Positions 37,642 through 47,977 of a stretch of DNA of 64,000 nucleotides are shown here, piece by piece. The notes beneath the pieces are model-generated. The model did not search any database. It saw only the letters and a list, made by a program, of their open reading frames with translations, and was not told the origin of the DNA. A program made the translations under genes and the position numbers. Position 1 is the first letter of the stretch; every line of letters starts with the position of its first letter. The stretch is from contig CAKJVC010000006.1 in NCBI GenBank assembly GCA_918026815.1, positions 496,001 through 560,000 of the forward strand. Direction: 5' to 3'. The DNA comes from Chalara sp. BL73 (lineage: Eukaryota > Ascomycota > Leotiomycetes > Helotiales).

Positions 37642-40466
37642 CTATGTATGCTCGCTATCATCCTCATCATCGCCCTTGTCCCCATCGTGGGGCACGATAG
37701 CATCACCGGCGTTCTGAAGCCTCGTTTCATGTTGCATGATGAGCTCGTTGCCGGACTGCCTAGTCATCTTGTGCTTCTGCAACAAGTGCTGCAGAAGTGC
37801 CGCAACTGACGGCCACAACTTCTTTGATTTGCATCCATCAATGACACAAGTGGTCGGGCTAAATTTGGGTCGTGGCGGTTTGGAACCGAGCAGAGCACCA
37901 ATCTGCACTGATGTCAACAAATGCTTCTTCCGCAGGTGATTTTTCAGATTGACGATTTTGTCAAACGCTCTTTCGGAGTGGCAATCGTTCTTGAGTGGGC
38001 ATCCCAACGTCTCCTGGAGAATATTCGAAGGGTCGTGGGTACGCTGATGAGCGTTCCAGTCTGCAGCATTTTCATAGAAGGGGTTGTCAGGTGAATGGGG
38101 ACACTTCCCGCATTGTCTTACCTCCCACTGATGAATAGTATTTACGTGACGTTTAAGAGAGCCCTTGGTGGTATAAGTCTCGGTGCATCCTTCCCAAGTA
38201 CACCGAAACTTGCCGTCTGCTTTTTTCTGTCCATCACAGGCAACCTCATGTAGGGATACATTACTGGGCAGCCATGAGGTATAACCACATTCTTTTGCAC
38301 AGTGGAAGAGAAACGGGACAGGCTTATCCCTGCTGTTACCGGTAGGCACATGCCTCTTGACCAGGGCATCATCGTTATGGTCGAAGGGTGTGAGGTTTTT
38401 GAAGACGTTGATGGAGGCAAAATACGCCACAAATGCGTCGCCTTCCAAAGACAAGGGGTCGTTTTCAACCCGATCGAACGAGCCCAAAATATCCTCGATC
38501 TGAGAATCGAGGCCCGCGATTTCAGCCGGGGTCAACGGGGTTTCCTTGCCAGGTTGGATCAATGTGATCAGATCGTTGAGCTTTGTGGGATCAACTTCAG
38601 CGTCGACATCTATAGTGAGCAACGCAGGGTCAATCAGCTCATCCGGGAAAGTATCTGAGAGAATCGGCGGTGTCGATTCGGATCCAGAATCTCCATTCGT
38701 AATTACAGCGGGCATCGTGAGGCTCGATGACCTCTCCCTCTTCAAGCGTTCCGGCATGTCGTTGCTCGTGTTGATGCTAAATCGCGACGAGGATGCAGAA
38801 GATGACTCCGAAGTTCGCTGCTTCTTTGACGGAGGCACAGGGCCTGGTCTGTCTTGTTCTTTAGCCCTCCATGCATTGACAGCGTCATTTTTTATGGCAC
38901 GGCTGGCACGCTGACGGGCATTATTATCATTGACATCCATATTATGGGCTTTCATGTAGGCATCAGTCTCGTGCTTCTTTAACCTATTCCGCTTCATAGG
39001 ATTGTCGGTAAGAGCCGGGGCAAGACGGTCCTGGTGAGGATTATCTGCCCCGAGATTGTAAATTGGATCTTCCAACGCCCCGATATACTTGCCCGTAGTT
39101 CCCGATCGTACACTCTCTTCCGTGTGCGCAATTGCTAGAGCAACTGAACGGTGATCGGTGCCGGCAATTGGCTTCTTCAAAAACGCGATGTCTCTTGCGC
39201 TCCCGTTTCGAATTGACCGTGCAGAAATCGGCTGAAGAACTCCTGCTTGAAGCCCCATCTCTTTGATGGCTACATTGATGAGCTTGGGGGAGGCTGGAGC
39301 TTCTAGATTGATAAACGCGCTCGTCCTTAGCATTCCACAGAGGACGGGGGCGTCTGGTTTCTTCCATTGGAGAATTCGGTCAACGCGTTGGCTCGTGTGT
39401 TGAACGACCTGGTCGATTGTCAACCCATAGGTGTACCCGTGCCTTAACGCGTGCGCCAACAGAAGCTTGATCGGGCAGATGATGCTCTGTTCTGGGTTCG
39501 TGAGGGGGTCGAAGAATTTGATCTCGTCGACGTTCGTATCCCTTCTATTTGAGTCAAGCCATGTCAGTTTCCTGATGTACAACGTGGGCCACGATTGGGG
39601 GCTATTGGTGTGGATCGGGGGCTTACTTGTACTCCTTTACGAAGCGGAGAGTGACTTTTGCTCTGAGATCCTGTACACATTTTCCACCTTCCTGCAAGGT
39701 CAGCTCTACATCGCGATAACAAAGCAGCTCCATTCCGGTATAAAGAGTTGACCTGGCCACATCTCCAGGACGACAACTCAAAGCGCATTGTAGTACCACG
39801 CCGACAACCCGTAGAAGCATAATATCATATGACAAGGTGCCTTCAACGAGGCAATTACGCACAAATGCCCTGACAAGTTTTTGAACCATGAGCACACCGA
39901 GCCATTCCCGTTTCTGCCAAAGGCCTCGTGTAAGCTTGCCTAACGTGACCTGTTGATCGAGGTAGGTCTCAATCCGCACAACCTCAAAATTGGTGTAGTG
40001 CTTGTGGAGGTCCCGATACTGGAACTTGAGATACTCAATCGTGTATACCCATAGGCCGTTGATGGTCGAGATAGACGGGGCGTCCTTGCCTCGCAGGTTT
40101 GACTGGATGTTTTCCACCAGGGTAACGACAAACCGATAGATGGTTTCGCCATCCGGGCATGAATTGACACTGCCGATTTGAAATTAGCAGAACAAACGGT
40201 GGGAATCGTGGGGCATGGTGACGATGGGTCCGAACCTACTCGATGTTGTTTACTTTCCGATAGGCATTGAACGCATTTGCAGCATACGATAGACGCTGGG
40301 CAGTTCCGGGAGCACCACGAACATGTGTCAAGGTTCGAAGAGATCTTTTCGAGGTTAAGCGATCTCGGATTTGGTTTCGAACGATAGCAGCATTGAGTCG
40401 CTTGCCAATCGCGGTAGATGGCTGTATCGTCGTGCTAGGATCGTCCTCATAATCGGAGGAGTTCAT
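37642..40466 (-). CDS. Tyrosine-recombinase-like protein with C2H2 zinc fingers (DUF3435-like)
   Basis: 890 residues from three exons (40240-40466, 39627-40169, 37642-39544) over introns of 70 and 82 bp. Residues about 90-417 resemble the tyrosine-recombinase fold of fungal DUF3435/Crypton-type proteins: Arg209 in CALSCRPGDVARS, a second box SARSIRNGSARD with Arg369 (R-N-G-S-A, like the family R-R-G-x-A), then IAHTEESVRSGTTGKYIG with His397 and candidate nucleophile Tyr410. A Lys/Arg-rich linker (PSKKQRTS near 495) may be a nuclear signal. Residues 670-850 carry four or five C2H2-type fingers, e.g. CTWEGC...H...H at 705-728 and CVIDGC...H...H at 823-848. Known: DUF3435 proteins include recombinases that move large fungal elements. 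Inferred: DNA recombination, or a host gene derived from one. Family assignment rests on motif spacing only. The flanking genes are core housekeeping, so no cargo element is evident. Confidence 0.75.
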
Positions 40467-41454
40467 CGTGTTGGCACGGAATCGATGCTGTTGATTAAGA
40501 GGGTCTTATTTAACTTGTAGAAGCAGAAGCGGGTGTAGGGAATGTAAAAATGGAGAGAAAGAAAGTTGGCGGTGGTGACTGCCGTGGGCGTCTGGAGTAG
40601 GAAGGAGCTCGACGTTAGGACGGTCGTTACTTACTTCTCTATCCGAATCATCTCTGCAAGAGAATACCTCAATGCATTAAGCTTAACAAGTCGAAAGAAT
40701 GAAATCGTTATAGTAATATGCAGTCTCAAGTGGCTCACAACAGTTGCTAAAATGTTATGCCGCTTGCAATTTGAGGATGTCCTGTTCTCTATACATTGTG
40801 ACTATGGGTGTACATGTTGTGTCCACCTAGCATTTCACTGTGTCTTTTTTCTTTAGGATGTCCTGTTCTCTATACATTGTGACTATGGGTGTACATGTTG
40901 TCTCCGCTTAGGGGCAGTATTTCATTTCACTGTGCCTTTTTTCTTTGCCTCGCCAACACAGTGCAAGCAAAGAAAAAGGATACCGTCAACTTTTATGCAT
41001 AGTCAAGGTCATGCGAAGTCAAAGGAATGGTCTTCACAGAAGACGTGTAACTATAGACACTTAATGACACAATTAGCATTTACGAACGCGTTGATACGTA
41101 GTCCAGGAACTGAACAATCCGAATAGTGAATCTATTTCTAGACATCATTCATCAATCAAGTATCTTTCATGGGAGAGGAATTACTTTTGCTAGCATGCAA
41201 AATAGGTAAAATAGGCAGGCTTCGCTAGGATAGTCTGCCAAAGCAATTGTCTCAGAGTATATCTCCCGCACGTAAATTTAGAAAAGACTCGCTTGTGCGC
41301 TGGCCTAGAGTGGTTAGAGCAGAGAGAAATTGTATCAAATACTGTACAATTAATTGACCAGCGCTAATCACTTCCAATTATCAACCCCTGAGCTAAGCGA
41401 ATCTCCCCCCTCCCCCTAACCCCCGCTTTATATGCTCGCCGACAAACTCCATCC
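40467..41454. other. Intergenic with a direct repeat, no gene
   Basis: 5' flank of the recombinase-like gene and 3' flank of the GPI protein gene. Contains two copies of a 47-bp repeat (listed separately) and otherwise AT-rich sequence. Confidence 0.65.
40774..40946 (+). repeat. Tandem direct repeat, 47-bp exact core plus shared tail
   Basis: The core at 40774-40820 is repeated exactly at 40855-40901. Each core is followed, after a variable spacer, by a near-identical tail (CATTTCACTGTG.CTTTTTTCTTT at 40831-40854 and 40923-40946, one mismatch). The second spacer is 11 bases longer. The repeat lies about 310 bp upstream of the recombinase-like ATG. Confidence 0.92.
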
Positions 41455-42436
41455 TTACATTATCAAAGCAAATCCGATCACGGAAAAGACTGTCAGGAGC
41501 AAGTCGAACCCTTTCGCTCCAATGCCACTCGCCTGGATCGCCCCTCCAACCATTGTCCCGTTCCCAGTTGTGTTCTTGATCTCTGTGATGTTGATCCATT
41601 GCAATGCAACCCCGTCCCGTGGATACACCTTACAATTCCCATTCTCCGGCAACGGACAACTCTCTGCGACGCATACGCTTTGCAGCTCAGGACTGGTCCA
41701 GTTTGGTCCCTCCCCTTTTACCACGGTTGGAGGCGAGCACCGGAAATTGAAGAGGGAGTTCAGCGTCTGTCCAAAGGCATCGGCATCAGAAACCGACACC
41801 CCCAAGGATTTCAGCGAGAGCACGCATTGCTCGATGAAGAAATCCATCTGGAGCCTGTCAAGGTTCATGTACTGGTGCACGTCGTACATGCTGGTTCGGC
41901 CCTGGTAGGTAGGGAACGTGGCAGAGGAACCTTGGAGCGAGCATCCCATCAGCGTGCCGAAGTATTGGTAGATATGCTCCAGCAGCTGGCTGTTTCTTGT
42001 TAGCATCGCGTCTATGGACTCTCCCATAGCTATAGTTATAAACTTACTATTGAGCGGTGTGTATATTTCCATTACTACTCTTGTTCATAGTTAACGGCAC
42101 GGCGCCACCGTCATCGAGAAAGAGCTTGCTGCTCCCAACCTCGCCGCCGAGGTTAGTTGAGTTATATGCGCCGGTGAAGAACGGGAGGAGCTCAATCTTG
42201 GTGTTGTTGTATGTGTTTGGGGCTGCGAAACCTGCGACAGCGACGCCGGTATTGGGAGTGGTGTAGTTCCCGAGTACGACGGTGTTGATGAATAGGCTTT
42301 GGAGGAGGTGTTGGTTCTCCGCAGTGTTGGAACCGAGGAGGCGATGTGTGTAGTAGTCGCATAAGGTAGTGTTTGAAGGCCGTTGCGCGTGGCACAAATG
42401 TAGGAGAGATAACGCCATTGGTATTTTGAAATGCAT
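41455..42436 (-). CDS. GPI-anchored secreted protein of unknown function
   Basis: 307 residues from two exons (42048-42436, 41455-41989) over a 58-bp intron (GTAAGT...CAG, TGCTAAC branch site). The signal peptide is MHFKIPMALSLLHLCHA. The mature part has many N-glycosylation sequons (NTT, NYT, NNT, NST, NKS) and conserved-looking Cys segments (LMGCSLQ, NFRCSPP, SCPLPENGNCKVYP). The C-terminus is GAIQASGIGAKGFDLLLTVF and a hydrophobic tail, a GPI-attachment signal. It resembles a family of fungal cell-surface proteins I know only as uncharacterised (LCDYYT, GNYT, LEHIYQYFGTLMGC, MYDVHQYMNLD patterns). Inferred location: plasma membrane or cell wall. A TATA element lies about 115 bp upstream of the ATG. 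Divergent from the Cys-rich secreted gene. Confidence 0.85.
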
Positions 42437-42550
42437 TTTGATTAATCTCGGGGTATGGGAATACGGCCGTATATCTGCAGTGGCCAAGTTGGGTGGAGGC
42501 TTTGACAGGAGAGTGCGGAAAGAAGTGCTTGCTGAGAGAAGACTGGCATG

Positions 42551-42560
42551 ATATATATAC
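42551..42560 (-). promoter_or_regulatory. TATA box of the GPI-protein gene
   Basis: GTATATATAT on the minus strand, about 115 bp upstream of the ATG at 42436. Confidence 0.45.
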
Positions 42561-43609
42561 TTTGCGGATTCTCTACAGGAGCGATACAGGAGGTAATGAT
42601 TTAAAATAATACATCCAGTCAAACGCTGTGCCTCCTAAGGGCAAGGGATTTTTGCTCGTCTCTCGTTGAACAGCCAGTGAAATCAAAGATTTATTTCTCA
42701 ACCCCTCAACCCCTCGTCGTCCAGGATCTCATAATTCCAGCCGTGGTTATACTTAACAGCTCTAAACCATATCCCAGGAGACTGTTGTCCAATTCAGGGT
42801 CGGAGCTAGCCACAGCCTTTTCGCTAAGCCATCTCACGGCTTCTCGTCTATGCAGGTGTCGTATTATGTAACGATATCAGAATAATCTTACCTAGAAAGA
42901 TGATGATAGGCTCACGAGATCATGAGATTTAGATACCATTTACACATGCGCCTATCACGACGGTAAATCAAAGCAGAGGTGCCGCTCGTCACTCAGGCAT
43001 GTCCGTCGCTCATAAATAATATTCATCCCACGGCGGACCAAGTCCCAATCAAAGATGAAACAAAAACCTAACAATCGATATAGCTATGATAATAACCACA
43101 CCAAATCCGCGGCTACTGAATTCCTCAAAGTATAACATGTTCCAAGATTATTTGATTGCTAGTAGCAAAAACAATGATATTGAGTGTGGCCACGAGGCAA
43201 TTCGACCACTACTGCACGAATAGATCATAGAGGATCTCTTCTTAACAACTTTATTTTGCATATAGTCATCTGTTGTATGAAATTCAAGTTTAGGGATAAG
43301 GTTTTGCTAAAGAATGCTACCAAAATGCTTGACTTGAGCATGGAATGAGAAGGGTCCATATTGAATGCTGGCGCCACTTACGTAGCAGTTCAAACATGTT
43401 AAAATTTTCCTTCAAAATATTCCCCGATCTACATTTCCTAGCCTGTTTCGCGCTCAGAACGTTACGTTAAGGAATCTGAACAAAATGAGGCTTACGATCT
43501 ACGGCGACACATGGCTTTGAGTATTGTACTTCTATTGCGACTAACAGGACGCGAAGGCTTATAAGTATCTTTGGCGGTGCGGCGCTCTTTAAGAAATCTC
43601 TTTACTTCT
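42561..43609. other. Divergent promoter region between two secreted-protein genes
   Basis: No gene seen. AT-rich in the middle. Confidence 0.6.
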
Positions 43610-43617
43610 TATAAAAG
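43610..43617 (+). promoter_or_regulatory. TATA box of the Cys-rich secreted gene
   Basis: TATAAAAG, 102 bp upstream of the ATG at 43719. Confidence 0.5.
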
Positions 43618-43718
43618 AATCCTGAGCAATGTCAATTTTTGTCTAAATCAATCAGCCCTTTTTTTAGTCAGTGAATAACACCTTATTCTCATTCTTGAAA
43701 GTGGTTTAAACAACTACA

Positions 43719-44692
43719 ATGCTGTTTATAAACTTTGCTATTTTTGCTTCTCTTTCTTTCGCTGTATCGGCCACAAGGTTTTGTCAATGTGAGAATGAAC
43801 AAAAGGGTCGCATCTTCTCCGGGATCAAGTAAGTGTTCTTTAAAGAGTTATATGCCCTCCAATGGACGAGGCGCATCGAACATCCTACTAATCCTTTCAT
43901 AGTGAGATCTGTAGGATACTCGACGACAACTGGTGCTCAACAAAATGCAGCGTCTTTGGCAATGATGTAAGTTCTTTGTCTTTGATAGAATGTAACTGAC
44001 GCTATTAACATAGTGCAACTACTGTCAATTCACGCCTGCAGGCACTGGCGATGATGAAAGCTATACCAAATTAAAAAATTGGTGCTACAAGCAGTATGGC
44101 TTTGAAGGCGGCCAGCAATACAATGGCAACATAGTGAACTGCTATTCCTACAAGAATGCAGCCCCGAAGGGATTTCTCGGGACAGGCTGTACTTATCAAA
44201 ACAACGGCGACTTTGTGCCCTCGCCCCCTAAGCCAAAAGACCCTGCTCGTAAGTACCCTCTCTGCAAGCTACTATATAGGGTAAAGCCTTGTTGAAATGT
44301 GTTAACGGGGACTAGTCGAGGCCTATCATGAGGCGCTCAAAGGACAGGCAGCCCTACGAATTGTCCCAAAGCCCGAGCTCGTCAAGTATGGCTACCTCAG
44401 ATCGACGACCCACTGCGACTCAATCTACCCCACATCGGCCCAAAAGATCCAGGAAGCTTTCCTGGTTGCGGCGAAAGAGATCCAAGACCCGCTGGAGTGC
44501 TACGTCGACTATGAGCCGAATCACATTGTGGAGTGCGACTTGATAGACGAGACTCGGATCGCGAGATATAAAAGCACTTTTCAAAAGCTGTGCCAGGATA
44601 TTTCGGGCAACGATGCAAAAATTGAATTGCAGAAGTTGGAGGCCGCAAGAGCTGGTGTCACGCCATCAACATCACCACCACCAGCAGCGTAG
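43719..44692 (+). CDS. Cysteine-rich secreted protein, candidate effector, function unknown
   Basis: 261 residues from four exons (43719-43828, 43903-43966, 44014-44248, 44316-44692) over introns of 74, 47 and 67 bp, all with GTAAGT donors and TAG acceptors; the frame is continuous across every join. The signal peptide is MLFINFAIFASLSFAVSA. The N-terminal half is Cys-rich (RFCQCENEQ, ICRILDD, WCSTKCSVFG, CNYCQFTP, NWCYKQYG, NCYSYKN, GTGCTYQ), suggesting a disulfide-stabilised domain. A Pro/Lys hinge (VPSPPKPKDPA) follows, then a mostly helical C-terminal part with three or four Cys (RSTTHCDSIYPTSAQK, LECYVDY, IVECDL, QKLCQDI). It ends in a short Thr/Ser/Pro tail, with no GPI signal or membrane segment. 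I do not recognise the family. Secretion is well supported; an effector or defence role is only inference from its composition. Confidence 0.82.
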
Positions 44693-45238
44693 ATTTTAGC
44701 GACCTGGAAGGCATTTAGAGAGTGCCTGTGCGGTAGCATTCTTGGAGAAGCATTTCAGATTTTGTTGGGACCGGCATATCGACTTGCTCTTGAGCATAAA
44801 GGAATAGTTCTCTAGTTCATTCTAAAGTCTTGGTACACGTCCAGACTCCTTGCCCGAGTCCCCTATTTCTTGTTACCTTAGCTGATTCTTATCTTATTTT
44901 CCCAAGTAAATCTGATGTCCTTCTCTTAAGCAAGCGCAATACTCAACTCCTGGCCCTTAATCTGTTGCTTAATAACTTTAACCTGATTTTCAAATTACTC
45001 CCTTTAAGCTTCGTCCTTTATAAAATTTCTACGCAGCACTAATAAAATGGAAATGAAAAAAAAACAACTCTGAGTCGACACTTCGTTTACTCGGATATTC
45101 ATCAAATTGTCTCTCTGCAATAAAGAGCCCCAGTATTAGTAGATTATTTCATGTCCAGCATGGTCAGAATAGAAATAGACAACCCCTCCGATCCTCTTTC
45201 CCATGCAAATACGGGGACTCCCCAGGTACCCATACCTA
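44693..45238. other. Convergent 3' intergenic region
   Basis: AT-rich 3' flank shared by the Cys-rich gene and the Zn2Cys6 gene; no gene seen. Confidence 0.6.
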
Positions 45239-46780
45239 TTACAGAGCCACATCCTCCACAAACCCTAGAGCCGCTCCCCAAACATCGCCCATCTCCCGCT
45301 CCAACATAATCCGGCTCAGAAACAACACCTCATGCGCCCACTCCGCATCACCAAACACGATATCGATGACCGTCTGAATCCTCCTCACGCAGACCGTAGA
45401 AAGCGACGCCAGGTACCGCGTCGGAAATACGGGGACAATAGCTAGCAGCAGCGCATAGAAGAGCGCCGACATGATATGCTCCTCGTTCACCCCTTTCAGC
45501 TGCCGCAGGTCAACCCAGAACATCCAGGACCGCAGCCAGGCGAGCTGGTGATACCTGTCGGATTCGTTCAGGAATAGGGCGCCGCGGACTACTTGGGCGA
45601 GCCTGCCCAGGTCTTCGAAACCTGCTGCGCGCCATTTGGTGATGCCGATCACGTTTTTCGAGTAGACTATGCTATCCAGGACTGCGGTAACCCTCTCGGT
45701 TAATATACTTTCATCAAAGGTGCTGTGGAGCGTGGAGCCATTGGTCACGGATGCAAACTGCCGAAGTTGGAAGCGTTCGGTAAGAAGATCTGGGTAGACG
45801 GTCTTGAAGTTTGATGCTTTGATGTGTGATAGCGTCTGATAATTACCGTTATTGCCGATGGCTTACCAAGGCTATGTGAGGGAGAAAGTACCTTTGAATA
45901 TCCCTCCACGAAGACCGCCCATTCATCCCTTGAAGGCGTCAGCTTCTGTAGCCTCTTTGGAGAGCATTTCAACTATGTGTTTACCAATTCTCAGCTACCC
46001 CTGCCAGAGCTACCGATGCTGTGACTATTGCATCGGCATTAGATGGACCGAAGTTGCGAATCTCCTTCTGGAGCTCCTGAAGCGCTACCGTAGTGTGCCT
46101 AATACAGACATCCTCGGCCAAAGGGCTTCTAGATGCTTGATAATGCGTGTAAGCCGCGAAGGCGATGAGGGCATATTTGGAGCAGTCATGATATGCCGAT
46201 TGAAGGTTATATCTACTCCAAAAGTCAGATATCTCGAAGCCAACGTGTATAATGGGCTGTTGTGAGTTTACTGGGGCACAAAGTCCTTTAATATAGTAGA
46301 CCAGAAGCAGCGCGGCATGGGCCGGCTCGTTGTGAATATCACAGATTGCTGCACAATCGCCAGCGCTTTTGAAGAGATACCCTGGTGATGCGGCGCTACA
46401 TTCACGATTCCGTGGGGATCAGGTACGGCCGTGGCGTGCGATCTCTCCCGCTGGCTTCTCGTCAACTGTAAGGCCAGCGCCTCTGGCTGCTCCTCGATGA
46501 AATCAGTAACTTGAGCCGGGAACACGCAGTCTCTGCCGAGCCTGACGCAGTTTCGGCTATGGGGCATCAGTTAGGTTCTGCCGGAAAGCTGGGTTGAGAT
46601 GCAGGTCTTGGGACAGGAGCGGCGGCGCTGGATCTATTCGGTAGATGCAGTCCCGGCTGCCAGATTCAGGGGAACTCACCAATAAGGTCGCCGCTCATCG
46701 CAGCGTACATGGCGTTCCCTACATGTCGAGCAGCCAGTTTTGGATCGGGCATGTGTTCGACGTCTTAACGGGCCGGACAT
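45239..46780 (-). CDS. Zn2Cys6 fungal transcription factor
   Basis: DNA-binding regulator of the Gal4-type Zn2Cys6 class. Model of five exons (46680-46780, 46467-46556, 45999-46395, 45892-45945, 45239-45835), frame-consistent, 412 residues. The start MSGPLRRRTHARSK leads into the cluster CSTC-x6-C-x6-CRNC-x6-C; the fifth exon-spanning Cys codon is rebuilt exactly by the first intron (123 bp, GTGAGT...TAG), which is strong support. The rest is the helical regulatory domain of fungal regulators (AHAALLLVYYIKGL, YALIAFAAYTHYQ, WAVFVEGYSK, AHEVLFLSRIMLERE). Introns 2 (71 bp, GTTGAC donor) and 3 (53 bp) are the only joins I found that keep the frame, but they are less certain. If they are wrong, the gene might instead carry a frameshift. 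The target genes are unknown; the OPT transporter is the next gene, same strand. Confidence 0.78.
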
Positions 46781-47977
46781 GATAAAATTTTAAATAAATG
46801 CACAATATAGTATATAGTGTACGGAACTACCGCCCACGCATAACAGCGTACAGTACTACAGCTTCGTCTTCCTCAGAGCTTCTCGAGAACACATAGATGT
46901 TCTCTGAGCTTTATACCAACGTTTGAAAGTTGTACCAGAGACGTTTAAATAAAATAAATGAGAGCTGAAGATGCCTCAGAGCGCAAGCGCTTCGCTCGTA
47001 AGAGCTGAACAGAGTGCAGACCAGGGCAGGAATTCCATAATGGAGAATGTCGCCCGTTCAGAAGTCGCGCTCGACTCTACGATTTGATGAGCCCCCTTCG
47101 GATTTGGAAGATTTCGACCATCCAGACAGTTGAATCTCAAATCGCTAGGTAAGGGATAACTGTGGCTGGTTAGGTTGCCCAAGGCACCTAAAGGAGATGC
47201 CTACACGACTGTTGCATGGCCCGCCGCCACACTGCCAAGCTCAGCCCTACCTTAAACTTAATGGGGAATTCCAGGGATATAATATCCTACCCTGGGGAAG
47301 CGGCATGACAAATACTCCGGCATATCTGGGGGCCGTTGAATTCTCGAATCACCAGGCAATTCTCTACAACGGCACAGCAGAATCTGCATCGGTGGCCAGA
47401 GGATCAACATGAGTTTTGGCCCTCACACTGCTTTGTGTTTCCATAAGATGTTGCTCGTAATCCTACCTGTAAGGAACGGGTTTTCACCAAACTTAAGTCA
47501 CAATACAAATTAGGGACTTATTTGCGTGCAGGTTGAGGCACCATTCTGGTAAGTATGCAAAGAGATTGGCTTCTTTGCTCGTAAATGGACATGCGGTAGG
47601 GCATAATATCTACCAGTTGAGATACTGAAAAGTGAGGTGTCTTCTTGGCCCAGGCACAGCACTATCCATCGATTATTTCAGGGGCTTCATCGGAGCAGCA
47701 CCAGACCAGTCTACAAGATTCCCAATTCAGGGTCCGGACTAGCAGGGAGTAGTTTGCGTTCTTGACGACGGGAAGGCACATGTCATTCACAGAAATAAGT
47801 AAAATATCTCACAAGATTGCAATTAGAAGTTGGAATGGGGATTATAAACGAATGTAATTCGAGGGTATTAGCTAGGTCAACTACTGTGTGAGCCCCGCCA
47901 TTGTATCACCACATTACTTTAGATTATCCATGGCACAATAAAATACTCTTATAGCTCCATCTACCCTGAAAGGCAGT
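46781..47977. other. Intergenic, no supported gene
   Basis: 1.2 kb. Short frames at 46976-47182 and 47197-47412 have no recognisable domain. Confidence 0.55.

Noticed and set aside
34400..40466. A Starship element captained by the recombinase-like gene
   Set aside because: Cargo should lie downstream of the captain, but the next genes there are Rpt5 and TFIIB, which are core genes.
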